A stretch of 48,800 bases of DNA from an uncultured bacterium (GCA_903903945.1 CAIVAP010000204.1:1-48800); one strand, 5' to 3'. Positions 8,666 through 17,578 are shown, numbered from the stretch's first letter. The notes: a model not told the origin generated them from the letters alone. Numbers and translations: made by a program.

Positions 8666-8968
8666 ATCGGACTCTTTTTCAAAATCGTCGGCGCAGCAAT
8701 TGTCATTGTCGGTTTTGTCATTGGCCAGATTCTACAGTCAGCCTTTGATATTAGGCAGATTACAACCTCGAACGACTTTATCACTTCCATCCTGCACCAG
8801 GATGCCGTGGTTGCTCTTGTCGAGCAAACCAAGCAGTATGCCGCACTGGGGATCATGGCATTGGGTTTCGGTTTCGGACTGCTATCGTTCGGAATCGGGA
8901 TGATCCTCGGACGTCTCCGCAAACTCGCCAAGCAGCTTGATGCACTCGGTATACGGCAGGGAGCATAG
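8666..8968 (+). CDS. Small two-TM membrane protein, apparent ATC start codon
   Basis: A 100-codon frame ending at TAG 8966-8968. A perfect AAGGAGG lies at 8653-8659 and six bases later comes ATC (8666), not ATG, GTG or TTG. The frame is open upstream only to a TGA at 8621 and offers no standard start. The product looks real: a hydrophobic segment (IVGAAIVIVGFVIGQIL), a polar loop, a second hydrophobic segment (ALGIMALGFGFGLLSFGIGM) and a basic tail (GRLRKLAKQ). The next gene starts three bases after its stop, so it is the first gene of the ABC cassette. Either translation starts at ATC (as infC starts at ATT) or one base is in error. Confidence 0.65.
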   Translation: MGLFFKIVGAAIVIVGFVIGQILQSAFDIRQITTSNDFITSILHQDAVVALVEQTKQYAALGIMALGFGFGLLSFGIGMILGRLRKLAKQLDALGIRQGA

Positions 8969-8971
8969 TCG

Positions 8972-9559
8972 TTGAGTGCGCTGCTTCGCCAAGTTAGGTA
9001 CTACCAGATAACGTTGATCATCGCGGCAGTTCTGCTGGTCATTTGGCAGGCGAGCGTCATCAACAGCAAAGAAAGTGGCGGCAGTAGTGCAGCAGCGTCT
9101 GAGTTGAGTTTCACGACCAATACCGGCGCGCTGATAACACTCCCTGCTACGACCAACAAGTATACAGTGGTGATATTTTGGAAGGTCTCATCCGAGCGAA
9201 GTCTGCAATTGGTCAGCGAAGCACTGTTAGTATACAAGAAACCGGAATTCGACACTCTTGCAACGTTATATCTCGTCGATTTCTTCGACTCGCTTCCGAT
9301 TGCCCGAAGCGCCGTCGACTTTGACAATCCCGATCTTCCCTTCGCACACTCACCGAAAGGCGGGTTTCTCGACCGCAATCCGATTCGCAGTCTTCCCTGC
9401 ACCGCCGTCTTTGCGGCGAACGGTTCTGTTGTCGAAGTGATAGATGGCTATCAGGAGGGTAGGATGGCGGAGACTGTCAATCGACTGGAGATGCTTAATC
9501 GCATGACAGGCAAACAGGGGAAATTTCAGTTCCAATTCGGCGGCGGAGATCGGAAATGA
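8972..9559 (+). CDS. Membrane-anchored thioredoxin-fold protein without the CxxC motif
   Basis: 195 residues from a TTG at 8972, three bases after the previous stop, with GGGAG upstream. One N-terminal membrane segment (residues 13-29) anchors a periplasmic domain. That domain resembles TlpA/AhpC-type thioredoxins: strand TVVIFW at 65-70 is followed, where the redox CxxC should be, by SERS at 74-77, and a later cis-Pro-like loop has SLPCTAVF. It therefore cannot do normal disulfide chemistry and may bind a partner. Its 3' end overlaps the ABC ATPase gene by four bases, so the two are translationally coupled. Confidence 0.7.
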   Translation: MSALLRQVRYYQITLIIAAVLLVIWQASVINSKESGGSSAAASELSFTTNTGALITLPATTNKYTVVIFWKVSSERSLQLVSEALLVYKKPEFDTLATLYLVDFFDSLPIARSAVDFDNPDLPFAHSPKGGFLDRNPIRSLPCTAVFAANGSVVEVIDGYQEGRMAETVNRLEMLNRMTGKQGKFQFQFGGGDRK

Positions 9560-10488
9560 CACCGACGCTCAAATTCGACAATCTGGCCAAAACCTATCGC
9601 GAACACGGCGCCGGCAAGCGGGCTTTGAACGGCATCAGCTTTGCTGTCGGGGCCGGAGAGATTGTCGGGTTTCTCGGACCTAACGGCGCCGGCAAGACGA
9701 CGGCCATGCATGTTCTGATGGATATTCTCTTTCCGACTTCCGGCCACGCCGAAATCATGGGGTTGGACTCACGCGATCCGGAGTCGCGGCAGAATGTCGG
9801 TTTTCTGCCGGAGATATTCGCCTTTGACGGTTTTCTCACCGGCACGCGATTTCTGAAACTGTTCGGTTCGCTCAGTGGACGCAATCAGGACTTGATCGCC
9901 GCGCATATTCCCGAATTGCTCACTTTCCTCGATATGCCCGATGCAGCCAATGTCCGAATCAAGAATTACTCCAAAGGCATGACGCAGAAGATCGGTCTGG
10001 CGCAGGCGCTGATCGGTGACCCGCAGATTCTGATACTCGATGAACCGACTTCGGGGATGGATCCAATTGCCAAGGCGCGCATCAAACAACTATTCATAAA
10101 ATTGCGCAGTGAAGGTAAAACTGTCTTTCTCTCGACGCACATCTTGTCGGATGTTGAAGACATCGCCGATCGTGTGGCTATTATCAATCAAGGAGAATTG
10201 CTCGCCTACGACCGAGTCAGCTCGCTTCTGGCAGCAAATGAGCGCGGTTTCAAGATTGTCTTTGCCGGCGGCGGTGCAGATCTGCTTGGTGCTCTGGTTG
10301 GCTGTGCCATCAGCAATGACAGTCAGGGCAGAACGGAAGTCACTTGTCCTGACGGGAAGTCCAGAGACTTCACCCTTCAAACTATTTTGCAGCATGGTGG
10401 CGACATCGTTTCCCTCAAGGCGCTCGGTGGCAGTCTGCAAAGTCAGTTCCTGCGGCTGATGCACCAGGAGGGACTATCGGATGATTAA
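9556..10488 (+). CDS. ABC transporter ATP-binding protein
   Basis: 310 residues; powers export through the permease encoded next. Walker A GPNGAGKT at 41-48, signature YSKGMTQKIGLAQAL near 137-151, Walker B ILILDEPTSGMDP near 158-170, and the switch His in STHIL are all intact. The C-terminal 90 residues form an extra domain common in ABC-2 type ATPases (CcmA/NatA/DrrA group). Its ATG overlaps the preceding stop (ATGA), and it overlaps the permease gene by eight bases. Confidence 0.95.
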   Translation: MTPTLKFDNLAKTYREHGAGKRALNGISFAVGAGEIVGFLGPNGAGKTTAMHVLMDILFPTSGHAEIMGLDSRDPESRQNVGFLPEIFAFDGFLTGTRFLKLFGSLSGRNQDLIAAHIPELLTFLDMPDAANVRIKNYSKGMTQKIGLAQALIGDPQILILDEPTSGMDPIAKARIKQLFIKLRSEGKTVFLSTHILSDVEDIADRVAIINQGELLAYDRVSSLLAANERGFKIVFAGGGADLLGALVGCAISNDSQGRTEVTCPDGKSRDFTLQTILQHGGDIVSLKALGGSLQSQFLRLMHQEGLSDD

Positions 10489-11260
10489 CGCGATCGCGCT
10501 GCATAAGCTGGCGAAATTGCGGCATTCGCGTATGATCCTGATCTATGTGATCGGTTGCGGCTGCATTTCCTTGTTCACGATCCTCCCTGTCATCTTGATG
10601 GGGGTGGTCAGCGGTAACCGTACCGTGGGCGCGGAAACGGCTCTAATGTACTTCGGTTTTGCCCGCTTCTTTGGTCTGGTCGCGGCGCTGATGCTCGGCG
10701 CGACCCTGTGGCGTCAGGACGAAAAAGATGGCACGCTCCTGACCTTCATAGCGCGGCCTCTATCACGGATCGAGCTGCTCCTCGGTAAATCACTGGGCTG
10801 CCTCTATGCTCTGCTGATTTACCTCGGTGCTGCAGTGGCTTTCTACTTGCTCGCTCACCTGCTCTTCTTCCGCTTCAGCATCCCCCTATCTTTTCCCCTC
10901 TATCTCATTCAGGAACTGTTGTTCTATCTGGTGTATTTTGCAGCCGGCGCCTTCTTTTCAAGCCTCCTTAATCCTCTGCTTGCAGCCACAGCCGTTCTTG
11001 GCTGGGCGTTTCTGGCCCTGCTCGCGAAGATATTCCTTTCTTTATCACCAGCCTGGTGCCGGGTCTTGGGAAAAGGATTCAGATTCCTTTCTCTCGATTC
11101 CGATATCTCCTATAGCGTGCAAGCGCTGTTCACCGCAGACATCCCGACAGTCATGCCTCTCTTCAAAGGTATTACCTATTATCTGCTCTGGTCAATACTG
11201 CTATTCTCGGCGGCAGTAGTACTGTTCAATAAGCGCGAGTTCGCCGGACGCAGATCGTAG
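10481..11260 (+). CDS. ABC-2 type transporter permease
   Basis: 259 residues with six hydrophobic segments. The pattern TLWRQDEKDGTLLTFIARPL after the second segment is characteristic of ABC-2 permeases (NosY/GldF style). It overlaps the ATPase gene by eight bases (start ATG at 10481) and closes the cassette 8666-11260. The substrate is unknown; this group exports small molecules, lipids or antibiotics, or supports gliding and nitrous oxide reductase assembly in other bacteria. A MITE-like repeat follows 28 bases after the stop. Confidence 0.88.
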   Translation: MINAIALHKLAKLRHSRMILIYVIGCGCISLFTILPVILMGVVSGNRTVGAETALMYFGFARFFGLVAALMLGATLWRQDEKDGTLLTFIARPLSRIELLLGKSLGCLYALLIYLGAAVAFYLLAHLLFFRFSIPLSFPLYLIQELLFYLVYFAAGAFFSSLLNPLLAATAVLGWAFLALLAKIFLSLSPAWCRVLGKGFRFLSLDSDISYSVQALFTADIPTVMPLFKGITYYLLWSILLFSAAVVLFNKREFAGRRS

Positions 11261-11288
11261 GGGTTGCTTCGCCATCAGCAGCCGCCAA

Positions 11289-11487
11289 GAGGCTGTCCCA
11301 TAAGTTGGATTTCGTGAAATGCGTGAAGAGTAAGCTGCTTTTCCCCCTTAGCAAAGGGGGACCAAGGGGATTGTATGCGCCTATCCACCAGGAAGAAAGA
11401 CAACCCCACCGTCAGTCCCCCTTTGCTAAGGGGGAATAACCTGTCCTCATTCTGACGTCTCTGCGGCCCAAATCATGGGACAACCTC
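11289..11487. repeat. MITE-like element, copy 2 (199 bp)
   Basis: About 90% identical to the element at 4649-4846 (about 19 substitutions and one indel by eye). The terminal inverted repeats are better kept here: 17 of 20 bases pair between GAGGCTGTCCCATAAGTTGG and the right end. The internal 20-base inverted pair at 11343-11362 and 11415-11434 is perfect. No clear target-site duplication. It fills the space between two convergent genes and could also act as a terminator for both. Confidence 0.82.
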
Positions 11488-11517
11488 CCTACCCCTCGCG
11501 ACGACAGTCTCCGGAGA

Positions 11518-12276
11518 CTACTTCAGATTGTCGTAAAACAGCTTAAGTGTTGTCGCAAGCACGACGGCGACAAATACGGGGCGAATGAACTTGACACCCT
11601 TCTTGATAACCAGAGTCGTGCCGATCTTGGCGCCGAGTATTTCCCCTAGCCCCATACAGAGTCCCGGCAAGAACACGATGTTGCCGCCGATGAAAAACAC
11701 AATCAGTGAAACAATGTTGCTCGTGAAATTCATCACCTTGGTGTAACCGGTTGCCTTGACAAGATTCAATCCCAGCAATAGCACTATCGCGACCGGCCAG
11801 AAGGAACCAGTGCCCGGACCGAAGAAACCGTCATAGAAGCCGATTCCGAGGCCAAAGACCAAATAGAAAACCGGCTGCGTCCAACGAGGACGCGAATCAT
11901 GCTTGCCCAGATCGGGTGAGAAAATCGTATACACGAGTATCGCCAGAAGCAGGAAGGGGATGATCCAATGCAGAATATCGGCATTCACCATCTGCACAAC
12001 CTGTGCGCCGGTGGCCGCTCCGATGATCGTGAACACGATGCCCCAGATCGCTGCGCGCAGGCTGATGCCGCCATGTTTGACGTAATTGTACGAGGACGTG
12101 ATGCTGCCGAACGTCGATTGGAATTTGTTGGTGCCGAGCGCCTGATGTGGTGGCAATCCAAAGGCCAAAAGCACCGGCAGCGTGATCAGTCCGCCACCAC
12201 CGGCGATCGAATCAACCAGACCGCCAAAGAAGCCCGCAAAAAACAGCAGCGAAGCGACAAGAGGCGTGACCGACAT
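11518..12276 (-). CDS. TauE/SafE (TSUP) family permease
   Basis: 252 residues with eight predicted membrane segments. The N-terminal motif GGLVDSIAGGGGLITLPVLL, then LGTNKFQSTFGS, is the family hallmark. Members carry sulfite, sulfoacetate or other organosulfur anions across the inner membrane; the substrate here is not predictable. The ATG at 12276 is preferred to a TTG at 12285; neither has a clear ribosome site. It lies 75 bases downstream of the AspT-like transporter on the same strand. Confidence 0.9.
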   Translation of the reverse strand: MSVTPLVASLLFFAGFFGGLVDSIAGGGGLITLPVLLAFGLPPHQALGTNKFQSTFGSITSSYNYVKHGGISLRAAIWGIVFTIIGAATGAQVVQMVNADILHWIIPFLLLAILVYTIFSPDLGKHDSRPRWTQPVFYLVFGLGIGFYDGFFGPGTGSFWPVAIVLLLGLNLVKATGYTKVMNFTSNIVSLIVFFIGGNIVFLPGLCMGLGEILGAKIGTTLVIKKGVKFIRPVFVAVVLATTLKLFYDNLK

Positions 12277-12351
12277 GGAGGGCAATGTAAACGCCGTGCG
12301 TAATATTGTCAGCCGATTTCTGTCATGCTTACGGATTACTGAAAGTAACGG

Positions 12352-14013
12352 CTACCGCACCAGCAAACTCGATACGACAATCTGTGCGAGGGCGATTTTC
12401 GCAATCATCGAGGCCGGTTGTACTGTGGCATACCAGAGGTTCGGCAGGTCGCTGTCACTCTGCTGGTTGGCGTAGGCAAGGCAGGCTGGTTGCGTCTGAA
12501 TGCCGGACATCATCCCCATCACCGCCGACATCGGCAGTTTAAGACGTTTGTAGGCATAGACGATAGTCGATACCGAGACGAAGGACGTAATCAGCGCGCC
12601 CGCAAGAAAAAGACCCCAGGCGCCAGTCTGGAAAGTAGCGCCGAATCCCGGGCCGGCTTTGGTTCCGATAGCGGCCAGGAAGAACACCAAACCGGTCTGA
12701 CGCAAAACGAGGTTGGCGTTGTATGGCAGACCCCACTGGATTGGGCCGGTGCGTTCTAAATGTCCGAGAATGATGCCGACAATTAATGGTCCGCCTGCAA
12801 AGCCGAGTCGAAAATTCATGCCCCCCCATAACGGGAATGGAATCATGCCGAGAAAGACACCCAGCACAATGCCAAGTGAGAGCGAAAGGAAATCGGTCTC
12901 CGACAATGCCCGCACCGAGTCGCCGAAAAACTTACTGGCCTGCTCGACCTGTTCTCGGGGCGCCACAACCATGATACGATCGCCGAGTGCGAGAATTGTA
13001 TCGAGTGACGGTACAAACTCGACTTCACCTCGTCGCAGACGTGTAATCGAGCCGACAAATTTCCGGCTCGCCTGCAACTCTCTGACGCTCTTACCGGCGA
13101 TGCTTCTGTTGGACACGAAAATCAGGCGGTAGCTGGTATCGTCTCGCCTCCTGGCAATCCCTTCCGCCGATTCCTCGCCAAACAATACACGTGCCATGTC
13201 CAATGCTTCCGCCGGGCCGACCGCGATGATGAGGTTGCCCATCTCCAGCATCGTGGTCTGCGAAACAATCTCAACCGTGTCTCCCCTCTTAATGCGACTA
13301 AGCGCAAAACCGGGATGCGCCAAAGGCGCCAGCGCCTGTTCGACTGTTTTGCCAATGACAGCGGGATTGGTGATACGATAGGTACGGCTAACGATGGCCT
13401 CTGCCGCTGATTCCGCGGCGCGCTCGGACGCCTCCCGCACATAGTCAACTTTGAAAATCTTGCCGAATAGGAAAAACCAGAAAATCACACCGAACACGCC
13501 AAATGGATAGGCAAGGCCGTAAGTGACCACCGGACTGTTGACATAAAGACTGACCTGATCGGCAGGTATGGTCGGCGAGAGATTTTTGATCGTTTCGACG
13601 GCTGCGGCCAAGGCTGGCGTATTGGTCAATGCACCGCAAAAGAGGCCGGCGATACTGGGTGCATTCAAGCCCATCAGTTTGCCCACCAGAATCGCAACCA
13701 AAGCGCCGCTGGAAAGCAATACAACCGAGATCACGCTAAAGCGAATGCCTCGTTTGTGAAATGACGCGAAAAAGCCGGGACCTGCCTGCAGACCAAGGGC
13801 ATAGACGAATAGAATGAGACCGAGGATATAGATGTGATCGGGCAGACTGAGTCGAGGGTCGATTGTGCCAAAAGCGATGCCGACGAACAACACCGCCGCA
13901 ACACCCAGCTTGAAGCCAAAGACTTTGACATTGCCGATCAGGTATCCAAGACCGATGACCGTAAACAGCAGCAGCATCGGATTTGCCGCAAGGATGTCTG
14001 TTATCGAGCCCAT
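12352..14013 (-). CDS. AspT/YidE/YbjL-type transporter with two RCK_C domains
   Basis: 554 residues. Two membrane blocks (about 10-185 and 375-554) each carry the duplicated AspT/YidE domain, including ALGLQAGPGFF and later IGTKAGPGFGATF. Between them lie two TrkA_C (RCK_C) domains at about 209-278 and 295-364, which usually bind a ligand and gate transport. The family includes the aspartate:alanine exchanger AspT, but most members, like E. coli YidE and YbjL, are uncharacterised. The ATG at 14013 is chosen because the upstream extension is unlike protein and AAGAAGG precedes this ATG. Confidence 0.9.
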   Translation of the reverse strand: MGSITDILAANPMLLLFTVIGLGYLIGNVKVFGFKLGVAAVLFVGIAFGTIDPRLSLPDHIYILGLILFVYALGLQAGPGFFASFHKRGIRFSVISVVLLSSGALVAILVGKLMGLNAPSIAGLFCGALTNTPALAAAVETIKNLSPTIPADQVSLYVNSPVVTYGLAYPFGVFGVIFWFFLFGKIFKVDYVREASERAAESAAEAIVSRTYRITNPAVIGKTVEQALAPLAHPGFALSRIKRGDTVEIVSQTTMLEMGNLIIAVGPAEALDMARVLFGEESAEGIARRRDDTSYRLIFVSNRSIAGKSVRELQASRKFVGSITRLRRGEVEFVPSLDTILALGDRIMVVAPREQVEQASKFFGDSVRALSETDFLSLSLGIVLGVFLGMIPFPLWGGMNFRLGFAGGPLIVGIILGHLERTGPIQWGLPYNANLVLRQTGLVFFLAAIGTKAGPGFGATFQTGAWGLFLAGALITSFVSVSTIVYAYKRLKLPMSAVMGMMSGIQTQPACLAYANQQSDSDLPNLWYATVQPASMIAKIALAQIVVSSLLVR

Positions 14014-14143
14014 AACCTTCTTAGTCCCATATTCATTGCATCGACAATTCTCTTCGAATACGGAGCGGTTGCCATTTCGTGGCGGATATTTTGTGAAATA
14101 AAAGTGAAAAGGCAAAAGGAAAGGGGGAAATTGGGATTGTAGG

Positions 14144-16699
14144 TCAGACCTCCTTGTTCCTCTTCCTAACTTCGAAGACAAACTTCGATATCTCTCCAAT
14201 ATCCTTCTCCAGTTCATCAGGAGTTGGAAGAGAGATCGGTGCCTCTTCAGATTGCGAATGCTCGTAGCGAGAATACTTCGTCATATAGGCGTCAATGAAT
14301 TGGCAGTCTTCAACCGTTATCTTGGCGAGTGCCCCAATTTTCTTGGTCTGGACTTCTGGGTTGAATCTGCGCACCACATCGTTCAACAGGTCATGTTCAA
14401 CTACGCGTTCCAGCAGTACACGGATGTCATGACAAAACGCCTTTGCCTGGCCTTCATAGGCCTCATCACCCAGTGAAAATGCATTCTTGACTGCCGCAAG
14501 ACGCGTGTTCGCGAGGTCGTTAGCCGCCTTGTCGGTTCTCTTGAGATCAATTGGCAGGTCTGTGATCTCGCCGAGCACATGTCGGCTGAGACAGACTGTG
14601 TCGCACGTCGCCTCACAGCTTCCTGCGTATTTCTGAAGAAAACTGACAAGTGATAGCCTGTGCGTAAAAACAATAACCTGACGCGTGTTGCTAAGTTGGG
14701 CAAGTCGCTGCGCGATGGCTACCTCATAGACCTGATCGAGCGAAGATATCGGGTCATCAAAAATGAACGGGGTCTTGGCACCTCTTCCATTGGCGTCTGC
14801 AAGAAAGGCTGCAAGAGAGACTACTCGGAATTCACCTTCGCTAAGAACATCTGAAGTCTTCGCGCTTCTTGCTGCATCTGAAAAGACAATCTTGTGGTAG
14901 ACCTTACCGACCTCGGCCCTTGTCTTCTTCAATTGCAGGGCAGGTCTTACTGATCCCAGTATTTTTAGCTCACAGTCGAAGCGTTTCACGTAAGCATCTG
15001 TGATGAGATCGTCCATCAGAATGGATTTGTGAGTCGAGAGGGCTTTAGTGTTCGTCAGTGCAATAGCCTTCTCCAGCAACTCGATTAGCTGCAACCGCGC
15101 GATTTCGGTGTCAATTGCACTGCGCTGCTGACTCATCCATTTTCTCGCCATGAGTTCGTTCCGGTCTACCTCAAGGCCCTGCCTATTCTGCTTGGCTGCA
15201 TCCAGATCGTAAGCCAATGCTTGCGACTCGTAATGAGCGGCGAGCGGTTCAAGTTCATCCAGTACTTCTATCGGTGGCAAGATAGAGATTGCGCCGATTG
15301 CCTCCGCCGTAATACAGGTTGCCTTCCTCTTCTTCAAACAATCTACGAAAGTCCTGACATTCGTACGTACAGGGTCATCGGCTACACCCGCCGCGTCAAG
15401 TTCTTTCAAAAGCGAATCGTCATCTGCAAACTCTGGGAGCATTGCGGTTTCCTGCTCTCGTTTCTTTTCTGCTTCGACCGCCAATCGCTGGAGTTCGCCT
15501 TTAACAAAGCCCTCGAATGCCTGCAGACGTTCCCGACTGTCGCGTTCGAGACTCTGCTGACACAGCACGCAACGAGCATCTTCCGAAATGTTTGGAAACG
15601 CGAGGGTTTCGTAGGCGTGCTCCGTAGAATACTTGCGCGCTGCTTCCCACAGAAGTCGCCATGACTCAGAACCAATTCCTGGAAGTGGGGCCCCTTCGAA
15701 GACTCTATTCGCGTCCTCGTCAGCTGCCTTCCGTTTCGCCACTGCATCGGCTTTGGTCTGCAGATAAATCGTGCAATAATCGTCAGAGAGATGATCCCAA
15801 GAGCGCCGTAAGTCCGAAACGAAATCCTCTACCAACATTTTCCCTCGACGCAAGGAGGATGCCTTCGCACTGGGATCTGTCTCCGCAAGTCTCTTGCTAA
15901 TATCGTTTAAGGATTTTTCGTCTTCGGGAGACCAACCCGTTGCGACATCCACTTGCTGGACAGTGGTACCGGCGTTGAGACCACTGTACCATTTGCCGGA
16001 TTCCGTACCACCCATCTCATTAGGCAGGAGCGGCTTGCTCGAAACCATCGCGTCAATTCGCGCACGAATATTGCCACCTAGTGTCTCGCAAACGGCGGTC
16101 AAGTCAGTGAAAAGGCGCAATATCCAGGGCTCAAAAGCGACTTCGCTTTCCTCGTTGACATAAACGAGACCGCAGAACGTGTCGTAAATGTCAACCCCCT
16201 TCAGTTGTGGAATCGGACTGCCGTTCCAGTGGGCCGTCTTCTCTTTTCCGTCTTCAACGAAAGTGATGTTTGCTGCCATCTGCTTCGTGTTTGCTTCGAA
16301 AATATTGGGCAGGAGATCACCAGGGTGTCGGGCACCACACGCATGTTTCAAGAGCCGAACATAACCGGACTTGCCAGCACCATTGCGCCCGTATACGATA
16401 GTCAACGTCGTGTTGCCAAGTTCCAATGGTTTGGTTGGACATAGAGCATTGATTCCCTGAACACCGGAGATGGATACGAGGCGCAGTGGTTTGGCAGCTT
16501 CCTCGACTTGCAGGACTCCAGTCGGAAGACCAGCGAAGGCAATTGATCCGCCCGACGGAGTCACTTCGGCTATGCAGATGGCCTCCAAGTCTCCAAAATC
16601 GGCCGGAGTCAGAACGCCATTCTGAACAATGCGGCGGGCCGCATCTTGTAGCCACTTGGGGAGGCTCCTGAACCATACTTCCAGTTTTTTGAAATCCAC
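14144..16699 (-). CDS. AAA ATPase with zinc-hook-like CxxC, RloC/PrrC type (probable defence nuclease)
   Basis: 851 residues from a GTG at 16699. Order: Walker A GRNGAGKS (104-111); a central helical region with CVLC at 377-380, like the zinc hook of RloC and Rad50; ABC signature LSEGEFRVV (619-627); Walker B FIFDDP (645-650); switch His in FTH (678-680); then about 150 residues with R760-x3-E764 and H814. RloC and PrrC are anticodon nucleases that cut tRNA on phage infection using a C-terminal Arg-Glu-His triad. Here the spacing from Glu to His is 50, longer than in PrrC, so nuclease activity is inferred only. The gene stands alone between unrelated transporters with its own promoter, as expected for an acquired defence gene. 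An OLD-like or SMC-like ATPase is the alternative. Confidence 0.75.
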   Translation of the reverse strand: MDFKKLEVWFRSLPKWLQDAARRIVQNGVLTPADFGDLEAICIAEVTPSGGSIAFAGLPTGVLQVEEAAKPLRLVSISGVQGINALCPTKPLELGNTTLTIVYGRNGAGKSGYVRLLKHACGARHPGDLLPNIFEANTKQMAANITFVEDGKEKTAHWNGSPIPQLKGVDIYDTFCGLVYVNEESEVAFEPWILRLFTDLTAVCETLGGNIRARIDAMVSSKPLLPNEMGGTESGKWYSGLNAGTTVQQVDVATGWSPEDEKSLNDISKRLAETDPSAKASSLRRGKMLVEDFVSDLRRSWDHLSDDYCTIYLQTKADAVAKRKAADEDANRVFEGAPLPGIGSESWRLLWEAARKYSTEHAYETLAFPNISEDARCVLCQQSLERDSRERLQAFEGFVKGELQRLAVEAEKKREQETAMLPEFADDDSLLKELDAAGVADDPVRTNVRTFVDCLKKRKATCITAEAIGAISILPPIEVLDELEPLAAHYESQALAYDLDAAKQNRQGLEVDRNELMARKWMSQQRSAIDTEIARLQLIELLEKAIALTNTKALSTHKSILMDDLITDAYVKRFDCELKILGSVRPALQLKKTRAEVGKVYHKIVFSDAARSAKTSDVLSEGEFRVVSLAAFLADANGRGAKTPFIFDDPISSLDQVYEVAIAQRLAQLSNTRQVIVFTHRLSLVSFLQKYAGSCEATCDTVCLSRHVLGEITDLPIDLKRTDKAANDLANTRLAAVKNAFSLGDEAYEGQAKAFCHDIRVLLERVVEHDLLNDVVRRFNPEVQTKKIGALAKITVEDCQFIDAYMTKYSRYEHSQSEEAPISLPTPDELEKDIGEISKFVFEVRKRNKEV

Positions 16700-16796
16700 T
16701 ATGGTCTGTGCTTGTCTACGTTTCCTTCAAGAACGACCTTGCTTCAAACACACTCCACCCCATCACCCACCCTGACTTCCAAAACAAGTCAATGCT

Positions 16797-16831
16797 GTTG
16801 ATAATTATCTCAACAAATCTAATGATGTCAA
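16797..16831 (-). promoter_or_regulatory. Strong promoter with overlapping inverted repeat, upstream of the AAA ATPase
   Basis: On the minus strand a perfect TTGACA (16831-16826) and GATAAT (16809-16804) are 16 bases apart. The inverted repeat GTTGA/TCAAC (16797-16801 and 16810-16814) covers the -10 box and could be an operator. The leader to the GTG at 16699 would be about 95 bases and holds no ORF that I can support. Confidence 0.5.
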
Positions 16832-16870
16832 GAGAAAATTGGCGTAGTGCTACGCGATCAAAATACGGGC

Positions 16871-16897
16871 GAGTCAGGAGCAGGTAACTCCTGACTC
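16871..16897 (-). terminator. Putative terminator of the Yip1 gene
   Basis: A perfect 10-bp stem (GAGTCAGGAG / CTCCTGACTC) with a 7-base loop lies 11 bases after the Yip1 stop codon. On the minus strand it is followed by GTATTTT, a short U-rich run. Confidence 0.6.
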
Positions 16898-16907
16898 ACC
16901 GCGAAAA

Positions 16908-17507
16908 CTACATTCCTCTGAAGACTTCGGAGGCGAGGTATGGCCCGAGCACTACTGCGCTTACGACCATCGAGATGACGAAGTAGACGACAATCGCCAC
17001 CACTAACGTGATGATATAATAGCCGGTTAGCTTGTCGGCCGCCGGCGCTTTGACAACCTTCATGCCAATATACAGCAGGTAAAGCGAATAAAGCCCGACT
17101 ATGCCGAGAATTCCGAGCAACGGGATGATGGAGAAGATTCCCGCTATCCAGGCAGCGGTCATGGAAAAGACCGAGACTTTCATCGAGGCGTTCATGTCTT
17201 TGGTGGCGCCAAAGGACGGCGCCAGGGCGTCGATGATGATCGCCATGATCCAGAGCGATACCAACGACATGATGTACGTCAGCACTGCCCAGAGGAACCC
17301 CGGCACAATTGGAATTTTGATCGTTGAACCCAGAAGTGAGATGCCGATCAGCGATTTGCCAATGAAGCCTGCTGCGGCCGGTATCAGCGCCAGAATCGCC
17401 GCATAACCGCCGATCATTTCGCCGGTGGAAAGGGTCTCGGTCTTGATCACTTCCCATTCCGTGGTCGGTGTCATGATGATGTTCTTGGCTCTGTCTACGA
17501 GATTCAT
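16908..17507 (-). CDS. Yip1 domain membrane protein
   Basis: 199 residues with five hydrophobic segments. The N-terminus (MNLVDRAKNIIMTPTTEWEV) and the spacing of helices fit bacterial Yip1 (PF04893) proteins, inner-membrane proteins of unknown role. GGAGGG precedes the ATG at 17507. It follows the OmpA-family gene on the same strand with a gap of 71 bases and may be cotranscribed with it. A hairpin terminator follows. Confidence 0.85.
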   Translation of the reverse strand: MNLVDRAKNIIMTPTTEWEVIKTETLSTGEMIGGYAAILALIPAAAGFIGKSLIGISLLGSTIKIPIVPGFLWAVLTYIMSLVSLWIMAIIIDALAPSFGATKDMNASMKVSVFSMTAAWIAGIFSIIPLLGILGIVGLYSLYLLYIGMKVVKAPAADKLTGYYIITLVVAIVVYFVISMVVSAVVLGPYLASEVFRGM

Positions 17508-17578
17508 GTTTCCCTCCAGAATCTGATCTTCGAGATAGGCGCCTCTTCCTGATAGATTAGGCGCTCATGATTTTCGAA

